Source: Cephalotus follicularis
Taxonomy: Eukaryota; Streptophyta; Magnoliopsida; Oxalidales; Cephalotaceae
Assembly: GCA_001972305.1 (NCBI GenBank)
Contig: BDDD01001606.1
Span: forward strand, 1-64,000
DNA length: 64,000 bases
Direction: 5' to 3'
A program made the position numbers and the translations under genes. The notes below the pieces were generated by a model. The model searched no databases. It saw only the letters and a list, made by a program, of their open reading frames with translations, and was not told where the DNA came from. Shown piece after piece: positions 10,371 to 21,668 of this stretch (within the stretch, counting starts at the first letter, position 1; each line of letters starts with the position of its first letter).

Positions 10371-11567
10371 TTGGTATGAGGACGACTTGAAATTTATGTG
10401 GCAGATTATTATATTGTTTTCTAGCGCTACAATGTTTTAAGTTTTAGTTATGCTGTGCATTTTAAGTCCTCGGCTGAGTTTGTGTTATGAGTTTTATGTT
10501 TTATGCTATGTCCGAGGAGCTAGAGAGTCCTCGGATAGCAAGGTATAGCAAGGCAGGGAGTCCTCAGATACAAGGTCAGAGGAGCCACGAGAGAGAGGGG
10601 TCAGAGGACGCCTTGGGGTTTCATGTGTGTTTGTTATGTTAAGAAGCGCTCTTTAGAGAAGAGCAGAGGGAAAAACCTGTGGAGGATGTGCTTCCTGAGA
10701 CCTTAAGGCAGACCAGGATGTTAAGTGATCATGTGTAGAACGCGTGGGTGCTCTCCTCGGTTTTTTAGTGACCCAGACCATTTTGGAGTCTTTGGTAAGC
10801 AGTGCTGAGGACTTAATGAAATGGGGAGTTTGGATCCTCTGTTCCTTGAGTCCTCTGCCCGTTTTTGGTAATGCACCCCCGGAGTGATCCTTGGGGTTTG
10901 TTTGAGCAGCGGTATTTCAATTGGTACAGCTTCTCTGACTATATGGAGTCTGGTGCGGCTTCTCTGCTATCTATGGCCTGTGTGGCTATTCCTCCATTCT
11001 CTGTTCTGATAGTCTCTCACCATCTACATATATATCTTCTCAGTGATTTGAGATATGCAGTAGATAGTTTCTCCTTCTCCAATCTTGTGATCGTTGGGGC
11101 TGTTACAGGAAGTCTACATATGCTGATATTTATATGGTGCTGGCAATGAAAGCATCCTTGCATTATGTTGCAGTGGGCATTTGGGAAATGGAATTTCTGT
11201 ATTTTTATGAGCTATGTAAATGCCCTGTATGTAAAGAATTTCATACTAGTGGAACCTCATGGATGATTGAGGAAGTGGACATAGGCATTTTCTATGCCGA
11301 ACAACTATAAAATGGTTGTGTCTCATTCTACCTTTCTTTTATCTTTCTATGGTGTGAATGTATAGTTACGTCCAGGTTTTTATTTAGGCCTGGTCTTGGA
11401 CCTCTGCCACTGAGGGAGGGGATAGGCGGGACCTTGGTGCGAGGCGCTGGTCCGCTGCAGCAGGAGAGAAAAAATAACAAATTCGTGCCACGGGTTATGG
11501 CCAAAGTTATCCAAAATTAACTGCTTGTTCGGGTTAGGAATGTATGTTTCAGAAACGGTTTGTTACA

Positions 11568-11586
11568 GCTTGGTATCAAAGAGACC
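11568..11586 (+). promoter_or_regulatory. LARD primer-binding site 1
   Basis: TGGTATCAAAGAGACC follows the LTR end by three bases. The sister site at 19299 reads TGGTATCAGAGAGACC, the usual initiator-Met form. Confidence 0.7.
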
Positions 11587-12879
11587 GGTTTAGTGATGCT
11601 TGTGGTTATGAGATTCTTTGAGGTTTGGGTGGAACCCTGAAGATGGGAAGTTGGTAATTCTTTGGAGTACGAAGAGTATGTGACAGAACTGACGTTTGGG
11701 ATTCTCTGAGTTCTTGTATGGCATATGGTATATGTGGAGGACATCAGTTGGTTTGTCACTGGACTTGGGTTTGACAAGTGATCCAGAGCATCAAGAATTT
11801 GGTAAGCAAGGAATCTGGTAAGTGGTAGTTTTTGCAGAAGATCGGTAAGTGGAAAATTCCTTTTCCTTATGTGCTTTTCTTATTTCTATCACTTGTTCTG
11901 TAATGCTAACACATGTGTTGAGAATGTGTAGTGACAAGTTCTGTGCTATGTGATTGCTGAGATTTGAGCTCCTCTAGGTGAGGATGAATTTTTGTTTGAT
12001 CCAACGTCCATTTAACAGTCCATTGGCCTATGATGTGCTGTTGAGTGTGACTGCCCCTGGGTTTCCATAACCTTGATCTGCTTATTCCCATTGTCTATGA
12101 TGGGCGTGTGTGTTGAGTGCAGACACGCAGGATCCGCGACTCTTTCCAACAGACCTTGTGAGTTTCTCTTGTATGTGATTGCTAATGAAGGAGTGCTTGC
12201 GTAGCCCTTCCATCGATGATCACGATAATACAGTTGTGGATACTGGGTTATGGTAACGATGACAGTGGAGCGCTATCTGGGTGGGGACGAGCAAGCGTGA
12301 TCTCCCTCTCATCAATGCAGTGGCATTGTCTATGATGTGTTGTAGGGATGATTGCCCCTGGGTTCCATACATGGATCTGCTCATTTCGTCGGTCTATAAC
12401 GAAAGTTACTGTTCTCATAGATGATTACCGACGAGGGTGGTGCCTGCTAGCCCATGGATCGATGTTCATGATTTGCTACATTTCCACTCGGAGATGGGTC
12501 GTGCTTGCTAGTCGAGGATCTCCGATGGAAGTTGTGATATGAGGCTAGGCGATTACTGACGAGGGCGGTGCTTGAGCGTGATTCGCTGGCCCCTCGATCG
12601 ATGTTCTCCTACACTATGCTGATGAGGGTAGAGCATGGGCGATATAGTATGTTGGCCCCTCAATCAACGCTGGTGATCTATTGTAACTCTCAGGGGGAGG
12701 TTCGTGCCTGATCAGCTGGGAACCTTCGTGGAGCGGTCGAGTCCCTCAGGGGGAAGGGTTCGTTCTTAAGTAAGCCGAGAACCCCTGACGGACACCGAGT
12801 CATGTGGCATCCATGTCAATATGTGAGGGATGGTGCATGTCCTGTAACCATGACTTTTCCTCTGGTGTGCACGCTGTTG

Positions 12880-13560
12880 AGATTAGCCGATGTGGTTCCG
12901 GCGGGAAAATCTTGGTATGGCCTGTGTGGCAAAGGTATTATCGTGTTGTTTTGTTATTGCAGATATTGCTGATATATCTATTTATCGATGGTTCCAGCAT
13001 AGCCGATGGTTCCAACAAAATAGAGGATCTCAATATACAGCCGATGTGTGATTCCGGCTTATCTTGTTATCCTGCCGATGTGATTTTGGCACAGCACATA
13101 TCATGACCAATGGTCATTCCGATTGAGCAGTTGCATCTATCTATATATGTTGCTGATGGACATTCCAGCCGAGATTTTATTGTCTATGGGACCTTCCGGC
13201 ACAACTCTTTTATCACTGCTGATGGTTATTCTAGCAGGTTGTGTTTTATTGCGGATGGGTATTCCTGCAGAGTTGATGATGTTCCTGGATGGCTGTTAAA
13301 TGATATATGATTTTTGTCGAGGGTTGGGTTCTTGCGGTGAATCGACGATCCCCTCAGTCGAAGTTCAGCTATGTCATTGAGTCATATTAGCCGATATGTG
13401 TTCCTGGTTGATCTTGCTATTCTATCGATGTGTGTTTTCGACATGGCTGGTTTATATAGCAGTGTGTTGCGGATAGCTGTGGTTATAACTGTAGAGAAGA
13501 CTATCTATTGCCGAGGTATAACTGTAAAGACTATCTATTGCCGAGGTGGTTCCGGTAGAA
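12880..13560. repeat. Degenerate GCCGATGG(N)TTCCGGC array, internal region 1
   Basis: Words such as AGCCGATGTGGTTCCGGCGG, AGCCGATGGTTCC, CTGATGGACATTCCAGCCG and CGGATGGGTATTCCTGCAG recur every 40-70 bases. The spacing is not regular. The same array is found at 20690-21350. Confidence 0.75.
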
Positions 13561-13866
13561 TAGAACATCTTCTGATGCTGTGATTTCCTGGGCAGCCTTA
13601 ATTCTTTTTAGAGATGAATATCTTGCTACTATATATAATCTGCTTGTGCATAGGTATGACTCCTTGAATATCTATGCATCTGGTGAGCGCAGGATTGATG
13701 TATGTACAACTGTTTGTACAACCCTAGGCCAATTTTGTACAGCCGGGATGAGGTTGGCCAGTGGACTTAATGGCAAAGTGAGATGTGTGAAAGTCTTACC
13801 AGGCAGCATGATCTTTCCTCAAGCTTTTGTCACGGCAGGCAAGTGAATTTTGGGGATAAAATTCCT

Positions 13867-13881
13867 AAAAAGGGGGAGGAT
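13867..13881 (+). promoter_or_regulatory. Polypurine tract before LARD LTR 2
   Basis: AAAAAGGGGGAGGAT lies directly before TGTAATACCC. In the family such tracts prime plus-strand DNA synthesis. The sister tract at 21654-21668 reads AAAATGGGGAAGGAT. Confidence 0.75.
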
Positions 13882-15450
13882 TGTAATACCCGTATACGGT
13901 TTTGAGGAAATACACAGTGTTATGTGCTTGTTAAGGGCCTGGATTTGTGTTATGTCATATTTCCTTGGGCCAATTGGGAGTTATCTCTTATGCAAGTTGA
14001 GGCCCAAAGTGGATTGGGAGGGAAATAATTTTTGGTTAGCCCATATTAGAGAGGCTTCCAAAGGAAGCTAACGCCTCCCAAGGTGAGCAGGCGTGTGTCA
14101 GTCGAGAGATATGGTGAAATATCATGATGCTTTTACTAGCCGTTGGCACAAGAGAAGTGACATGAGCCCAGTGTGGGGGTATGTGTGAAAAAGAGGAAGA
14201 AGAAAATAGGAAGAAGGAGAAAGGAAGGAAGAGAGGGAGCATATTGAATTCCTGTTCTAGTGAGTCGGGAGTGCTCCCTGTGAGGTTCAAGCCTCCTCTT
14301 TCTTTGGATTCTTACTTATGGCGTGGCCGAAGCACCTCATTTGCAAGACTCTATTTCTCTTCTTCTCCATTTCTACAGTAATCAACTGTGGCTGAGGGTG
14401 ATTCTCACAGGTCTTTCGATGTCCCTACTCCGGGTGTGGTATGGTGGAATCGGTGTTCCTCAGTACAGTGAGTAGTGAGATAGTATTCCTGGTATGATTG
14501 GTTTCTGGGATGGTGAAATGTGGATCCAGTGACAGACCCGAAGCCCCAAGTGGGCTGGTTGAGTTTCTAGAATGTGAGGAATCCAGTGAGCGATTCAGAG
14601 TTCGAAGGAACTGGTAAGCATTGTAGGAACTGGTCTTGAGAGACCCAGGTATGTGACGTATTGCTGTGATTTAGTTTTGTTGTTTTTGCTGACTTAACCA
14701 TTTTGTGTTGAGTTGTTTGTGAGCCTCTGTTATAGCGTTCGAGATTCTGGGTTGACGAGGTTCCCCAAATTTTATGTGATGAACACGGATGTTATTGCTA
14801 TGGTAAGATGTGTGTCCTGACCGTGGAGCCTGTGTGATGTGCATTCCTTGCCCAACATTTCATACCGAGCACATTCTTGAGTATTGCTGAGTGTAGTGTT
14901 TCCTCGGGCATTACTGATTGAACTGTTTCCTCTGGCATTGTTGAGTGTTGTGTCTCCTCGGGCATTGCTGAGTGTGTTGTCTCCTTGGGCATTGCTAAGC
15001 GTAGTGTTTCCTTTGGCATTTACTGAGTGAAGTAGCTTCTCGGGTGTTGAGTAAAGCTTCTCGGATGTCTTGTTGAGTAAAGCCTCCTAGGGCATTGCTG
15101 AGTGTGGTATCTCCTCAGGCATTGCTGAGTGTAATGTCTCCTATGGCATTGTTGATTAAAGTGTTTCCTCTGGCATTGCTGAGTGTGGTGTCTCCTCGGG
15201 CATTTGCTGAGTGAAGTAGCTTCTCGGGTGTTTAGTTGAATATGCTTGCTCGGGCGTGAATCTTCTCGGGCATTATGACGAGTGACCTTCTCGGACTTCC
15301 TAGTCTGATAGTACGACTGTTATGGTTTCTCCTCCTCTTGTTTTCTTGGGACAGTGGTAAACGAGCTTCCTCATCCTCCTATTCAGAACAACTTGGAGTG
15401 GTTAGAGATCCGTTGGTGCAGACAGTGTGTTGGTAGTTCACGACAGTTTT

Positions 15451-17543
15451 TGTAATGATCGATTTTTTTTTAAAGTTATGGAAATATGGTTGCTATTGTT
15501 CGGGTTTGAAAATATTTCAAGGGACCCGTGATATGTCCCTAACGCTCGAGGGGTTACCCCCGAAAGAAAATTGAATTTGGCTATTTGTTTTGGACTGGAA
15601 GTTTTGTTAAAGTCATTATTATATGGTTGTTCTAGGGCTTGTAATGTGTGCACATTAGTTGTGCGTTTTGTGCCATAAAGTGTCGACAACCTTATTTAAA
15701 GCGTCGACGGTTTGGCTTTGTTATGCGAAGAAATGCCGCAATTTTGACAAATTGTGGCACCAAATTTTCAAGTTGATGTGCCGACGCTTTTAACGTTTTT
15801 GATCAATGCTTAAAGCCCATTTTCTTTGTTAATGGGTTTAACCGGCAACGCTTCGTGGTATAAGCAGCAGCGCTTTGAGGCTTCAGCGGCAACTCTTTGC
15901 TCATAACCTCCGACGCTTTAAGGAAAAACTTGGAAATACCGGATTTTTTGTCGTTTAGCGCGTTAATAATTTTAAGTAAGGACGCGTGTCAACAAACGGA
16001 TGAACGAGTGAAGATATTTTACCTGACTTAGATTATTTTAAGTAGAACGTCTTAGTGCAGTAGTAATTTTGGCTGAAGTTACTGAGAGAAGGAGAGTCTG
16101 AGAGTGTGAGTGTCTGAGAGAGAAAAAGAGAAAGAAGGAAAGAAAGAGAAGAGAAAGAGAGAAAGAAGTAGAGAAAGAGGAGAAAAGAGAGGGAAAGTTC
16201 TACTAAAATTACTTCAGTGTAGAAAAGAAGAGAAGGAGATTAAAGCAATGTAAGGAAAATCTTACTTTCGCCAAAGTATTTTATTCCACTTATTTTCTAA
16301 ATTATTAAATGTTGTATTTTCTGATAATTTTTTATAGCCTTATTTACCAGTTAAAATTTACGAATTCGTTGAAATATTTACGTTAACTTTATTTACGAAT
16401 TTTAGCTTTCTAAATTCGTTGAGATATTTCCTTTAACGTTAATGCTTTAAATTTTCTCTGAGAATTATACAACAGGTTATCATGCTTTATGTATTCCAAA
16501 ATTCTGTCAATTTCTTGATAAAATTATATGTTTATATTTCGTTATGAAAGTTATGATTTTACTGTTTTACGTTACTATATGTAAAGTCAGTTTTACAAAT
16601 GTTGTACGAGTTTATTTGTATGAATGCTTTGAGCTGATCACTCAAAGTATTTAAGAAAATGATTTATGAAATGTGAAAATGTAATGAACTGAGATGAACA
16701 ACTACTGGATTGCGATCCATGGAGGATTAATCTAGACAAGGATTAATGTTATGAGTGGAGAGTGCTCACAGACATGCATGTGATGTAACGTTAGTAATCG
16801 GGGGAGTTTACAATGCCCCGATGAAGAATGGTTCAATTGGGTTATTTAAGTTTATACAACCCCTCAGTTATTTATGAAATGTTCTGATTCATGAGATATG
16901 ATCAGAAAAAGAAATGAAATGTTCTGTTTCATGAGATATGAACAGAAAAGGAAATAAATGTGAAATATTTTGGTTTTTATACCAGAAAAGAATTTTAATG
17001 ATGTTTTATTCTCAAGTATGATTATGTTATATGCCGAAAGAATGTACGATTTGAAATCATTTTGATATAAAGATCATCAAAAAGGAATTTTGATAACGTT
17101 TTTATAACTATGATTCTTACTGGGATATTTAAGCTCATTCCTTTCAATGTTTTGTTTTTAAATAAAATTTCCAGAAGATGATTGACGAAGAATTTGAGCT
17201 TTAGAGGAAGCTTGGAAAGCAAGTCTGGAAAGAAATTATGTTATGAAATAACGTTTTGTATAAACAGTTTATGACATTATAAATTAATGTTTTCCGCTGT
17301 GTAATGCCTTATGACAGATCCTGTGTAGATGTAAGACCTTGACTATGATCGTTATGGTTTATGATAATTTCAATGAGAGTATAATATTTTAATGACAAGT
17401 TGCAAGTTATTTATGTTAGAAATTGGATAAATATTAGCAATTAGTAAGATTGTTAAATAATTAAAGGTTTCACCCCCACGTTAAGCACCGAATCCTCGAG
17501 GTTCGCTTTGAGCTAAAAGTGAACTCGGATTTGGGGCGTTACA
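15451..17543 (+). mobile_element. Solo LTR, family L5
   Basis: This is a 2093 bp LTR from TGTAATGATCG to GGGGCGTTACA with the 5 bp duplication GTTTT on both sides (15446-15450 and 17544-17548). The empty site is visible in LARD LTR 1 near 9747. It contains a purine-rich leader at 16080-16200 and a group of GTCGAC and CGACGCTT words at 15675-15930. It is the same family as the fragment at 5130 and the minus-strand copy at 48526-50878. No internal region is present. Confidence 0.95.
15675..15930. repeat. Loose dyad cluster in the L5 solo LTR
   Basis: GTGTCGACAACC and GCGTCGACGGTTT stand about 22 bases apart, followed by looser CGACGCTT, CAACGCTT and CAGCGCTT words. This is the weakest of the dyad clusters in the window, but the sister L5 copy on the minus strand has clear ones. 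Confidence 0.55.
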
Positions 17544-19298
17544 GTTTTTGATATGCCTTGGTGTCCGTGGGATAGTGGTCTGGCAATCCACCGATATTTC
17601 GTGGATGGTCTGATATTTTGTGGATGGTCTGGTATTTCACCTTTGGTATGGCATTATGCCATGGTCTGGTATTCCGTAGTGGTCTGGTGTGCATGGCTTC
17701 TCTGCGGGCAGGTGGTGGAATATTTGTGGTGTTCTACATCCTACTGTTGTGGATGATGCTTGAGAGCTGACATGCCAAGCAGTGTTGTGTTGAGCAATCC
17801 GAGAACAAGTGTTCTTATGATTGGCCGAGCAATCAGTACGATGTGTTTTTGCCGAGCAACCGAGCAGACCATCTAATGCGTTCCTCTTGTCCGAGGATAG
17901 CCTCATGTTCTGATGAAACGTTGAGCGCTTGGAGTTCTCTGATCAAGCAAAGCGCATGTATGGTTGGTCTGATATGTGAAGTCTATGAATGGCTTTCTCT
18001 TGTCGCTTGTGGTCTGGCGTTGTGGTCTGGCGCCTTGCAGCGCTTATGGTCTGGCGTTGTGGTCTGGCGCTTGTGGTCCGGCATTATGCAGCGTTGTGGT
18101 CCGAGGACGACTTGAAGTTCATGCGGCAGATTATTATATTGTTTTCTAGCGCTACAGTGTTTTAAGTTTTAGTTATGCTGTGCGTTTTAAGTCCTCGGCT
18201 GAGTTTGTGTTATGAGTTTTATGTTTTCTGCTGTGTCCGAGGAGTTAGAGAACCCTCGGATAGCAAGGTATAGCAAGGCAGGGAGTCCTCGGATGCAAGG
18301 TTAGAGGAGTCCAGAGAGAGGGGTCCAAGGACGCCTTGGGGTTTCATGTGTGTTTGTTATGTTAAGAAGCGCTCTTTAGAGAAGAGCAGAGGAGAAAGCC
18401 TGTGGAGGATGTGCTTCCTGAGACCTTAAGGCAGACCAGGATGTTAAGTGATCATGTGTAGAATGCGTGATTGCTCTCCTCGGTTTTTAAGTGACACGGA
18501 CTGTTTTGGAGTCTTTGGTAAGCAGTGTTGAGGACTTAATGAAACGAGGAGTTTGGATCCTCTGTTCCTTGAGTCCTCTGCCCCTTTTTGGTAATGCGCC
18601 CCCGGAGTGATCCTTGGGGTTTGTTTGAGCAGAGGTATTTCAATTGGTACAGCTTCTTCGACTATTTGGAGTCTGGTGCGGTATCTCTGCTATCTATGGC
18701 CTGTGTAGCTATTCCTCCATTCTCTGTTCTGATAGTCTCTCATCATATACATATATATCTTCTCAGTGATTGAGATATGTAGTATATAGTTTCTCCTTCT
18801 CCAATCTTGTGATCATGGGGGCTGTTAGAGGAAGTCTGCATATGCTAATATTTATATGGCGCTGGCAGTGAAAGCAGCCTTGCATTATGTTGTAGTGGGA
18901 TTTTGGGAAAAGGAATTTCTGTATTTTTATGAGCTATGTAAATACCCTGTATGTGAAGAATTTCATACTAGTGGAACCTCATGGATGATTGAGGAAGTGG
19001 ACGTAGGCATTTTCTATGCCGAACCACTATAAATTGGTTGTGTCTCATTCCACCTTTCTTTTATATTTGTATGGTGTGAATGTATGGTTAAATCCAAGTT
19101 TATATTTAGGCCTGGTCTTGGACCTCTGCCGCCGAGGCAGGAGATAGGCGGGACCTTGGCGCGAGGCGCTGGTTCGCTGCAGCAGGGGAAAAATAAAAAA
19201 AATAATAACAAATTCGTGCCATGGGTTATGGCCAAAGTTATCCCAAATTAATGGCTTGTACAGGTTAGGAATGTATGTTTCAGAAATGGGTCGTTACA

Positions 19299-21668
19299 GC
19301 TTGGTATCAGAGAGACCGGTTTAGTGATGCTTGTGGTTCTGAGATTCTTTGAGGTTTGGGTGGAACCCTAAAGATTGGAAGTTGGTAATTCTTTGGAGTA
19401 CGAAGAGTACGTGACAGAACTGAGGTTTTGGATTCTCCGAGTTCTGGTATGGTAGATGGTATATGTGGAGAACATCAGTTGGTTTTGTCACTAGACTTGG
19501 GTCTGACAAGTGATCCAGAGCATCAAGAATCTGGTAAGTGGTTGTGTTTGCAGAAGATCAGTAAGTGAAAAATTCCTTTTCCTTATGTGATTTTCTTATT
19601 TCTATCACTTGTTCTCTAATGCTAACCCATGTGATGAGAATGTGTGGTGACAGGTTCTGTGCTATGTGATTACTGAGATTTAAGCACCTCTAGGTGAGGA
19701 TGAGTTTGCGTTCGATCCGACGTCCATTGTCTATGATGTGCAGTTGAGTGTGACTGCCCCCGGGTTTCCATAACCTAGATCTGCTCATTCCCATTGTCTA
19801 TGATGGGCGTGTGCGTTGAGTGCAGACACGCAAGATCCACGACTCTTTCCAACAGACCTTGTCGGTTGCTCTTGTATGTGATTGTCGACGAAGGAGTGCT
19901 TGCGTAGCCCTTCAATCGATGTTCACAATAATACAGTTGTGGATACTGGGTACTGGTAACGATGATAGTGCAGCGCTATCTGGGTGAGGACGAGCAAGCG
20001 TGATCTCCCTCTCATCAATGTAGTGGCATTGTCTATGATGCGCTGTAGGGATGACTGCCCCTGGGTTCCATACCTGGATCTGCTCATTTCGTCGGTCTAT
20101 AACGAAATGTTGCGTTGAGTGCAGCTGTGGGTCCGCTACTTTTTCCAACAGACCATGTAGATTGCTTCGCTATGGGATTGTGAACTAGGGATGGGTTGAG
20201 CGGTGATGCGCTGACCACCCTGTCGATGTTCTCATACATGATTGCCGACGAGGGCGGTGCCTGCTGGCCCCTCGATCGATGTTCATGATTTGCTGCATTT
20301 CCCCTCAGAGAAGGGACGTGCTTACTAGCCGAGGACCTCCGATGGAAGTTGTGATATGAGGCTAGGCGATTGCCGTCGAAGGCAGTGCTTGAGCGTGATT
20401 CACTGGCCCCTCGATCGATGTTCTTCTACACTATGCTGATGAGGGTAAAGCATGGGCGATATAGTACGTTGGCCCCTCAATCAACGCTGGTGATCTGTTG
20501 TAACTCTCAGGGGGAGGTCCGTGCCTGATCATCCGGGAACCTCCGTGGAGCGGTCGAGTCCCTCAGGGGGAAGGGTTCTTGCCTAAGTAAGCCGAGAACC
20601 CCTGACGGAGACCGAGTCATGTGGCATCCATGTCAATATGTGAGGGATGGTGCACGTCCTGTACTAATGACTTTTCCTCTGGTGTGCGCGCCGTTGAGAT
20701 TAGCCGATGTGGTTCCAGCGGAAGATTCTTGGTATGGCCCGTGTGGAAAACGTATTATCGTGTTGTTTTGTTATTGCACATATTGTTGATATATCTAGTT
20801 GTCGGTGGTTCCGGTAGAGCCGATGGTTCCAACACAATAGAGGATCTCAATATACAGCCGATGTGTGATTCTGTCTTATCTTGTTGTCCTGCCGATGTGA
20901 TTTTGGCACAACACATATCATGACCGATGGTCATTCCGATCAAGTAGTTACATCTATCTATATATGTTGCTATTGGACATTCCAGCCGAGCTTTTATTGT
21001 CTATGGGACCTTCCGGCACAGCTCTTTTATCACTGTTGATGGTTATTCTAGCAGGTTGTGTTTTATTGCGGATGGGTATTCCTGCAGAGTTGATGATGTT
21101 CCTGGATGGCTGTTAAATGATATATGATTTTTGTCGAGGGTTGGGTTCTTGCGGTGAATCGACGATCCCCTCAGTCGAAGTTCAGCTATGTCATTGAGTC
21201 ATATTAGCCGATATGTGTTCCTGGTTGATCTTGCTATTCTATCGATGTGTGTTTTCGACATGGCTGGTTTATATAGCAGTGTGTTGCGGATAGCTGTGGT
21301 TATAACTGTAGAGAAGACTATCTATTGCCGAGGTGGTTCCGGTAGAATAGAACATCTTCTGATGCTGTGATTTCCTGGGCAGCCTTAATTCTTTTTAGAG
21401 ATGAATATCTTGCTACTATATATAATCTGCTTGTGCATAGGTATGACTCCTTGAATATCTATGCATCTGGTGAGCGCAGGATTGATGAATGTACAACTGT
21501 TTGTACAACCCTAGGCCGATTTTGTGCAGCCGGGATGAGGTTGGTCAGTGGACTTAATGGAAAAGTGAGATGTGTGAAAGTCTTACCAGGCAGCATGATC
21601 TTACCTCATGCTTCCGCCACGGCAGGCAAGTGAATTTTGGGGACAAAATTCCTAAAATGGGGAAGGAT
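19299..21668 (+). mobile_element. LARD internal region 2 (non-coding)
   Basis: The sister of 11568-13881, 2370 bp, starts GCTTGGTATCAGAGAGACC and ends in a purine tract. It is very close to region 1 in the last kilobase. The length difference comes mainly from repeat units present in one copy only. No gag or pol motifs are seen. The 100-codon open frame at 20621-20923 has a counterpart at 12804-13106, but the differences are mostly amino-acid changing, as expected for non-coding DNA. Confidence 0.85.
20690..21350. repeat. Degenerate GCCGATGG(N)TTCCGGC array, internal region 2
   Basis: The same irregular word array as 12880-13560, with examples TAGCCGATGTGGTTCCAGCG, GGTGGTTCCGG and GAGCCGATGGTTCC. 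Confidence 0.75.

Larger units (their letters stand above)
8127..11567 (+). mobile_element. LARD LTR 1
   Basis: This is the first and uninterrupted copy, 3441 bp, from TGTAATACCC to TTTGTTACA. It holds three private tandem repeats (27, 19 and about 14 bp units), a purine-rich leader near 8430-8480, and many TCCTCGG and CTCGGGCATT words. The short open frames in it are not conserved proteins. Confidence 0.9.
11568..13881 (+). mobile_element. LARD internal region 1 (non-coding)
   Basis: The region starts with GCTTGGTATCAAAGAGACC, an initiator-Met type primer site, and ends with the purine tract AAAAAGGGGGAGGAT. No gag or pol motif is present in any frame. The first part holds several GGTAAG words near 11800-11850 that look like splice donors. 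The middle has degenerate repeats around GACGAGGGTGGTGCCTGCT and CCCCTCGATCGATGTTC. The last part is a degenerate array of GCCGATGGTTCC-like words. Its sister is 19299-21668. Confidence 0.85.
13882..19298 (+). mobile_element. LARD LTR 2, carrying a nested solo LTR
   Basis: The middle LTR copy runs from TGTAATACCCGTATACGG to GGTCGTTACA. Without the nested L5 solo LTR and its duplication it is about 3.32 kb. The 27 bp array (14880-15240), the shorter arrays and the LTR end are all shared with LTR 1 and LTR 3. By eye it is closer to LTR 3 than to LTR 1 over the first 185 bases. Confidence 0.9.

Noticed and set aside
12804-13106. 100-codon open frame kept in both LARD internal regions (partner 20621-20923)
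   Set aside because: I counted about 26 base changes of which about 18 alter the residue, as expected without protein selection. The frame length is kept because the copies are close.
13580-13846. 88-codon open frame kept in both LARD internal regions (partner 21367-21633)
   Set aside because: The two copies are nearly identical DNA, so frame conservation carries no weight. No domain is recognised.
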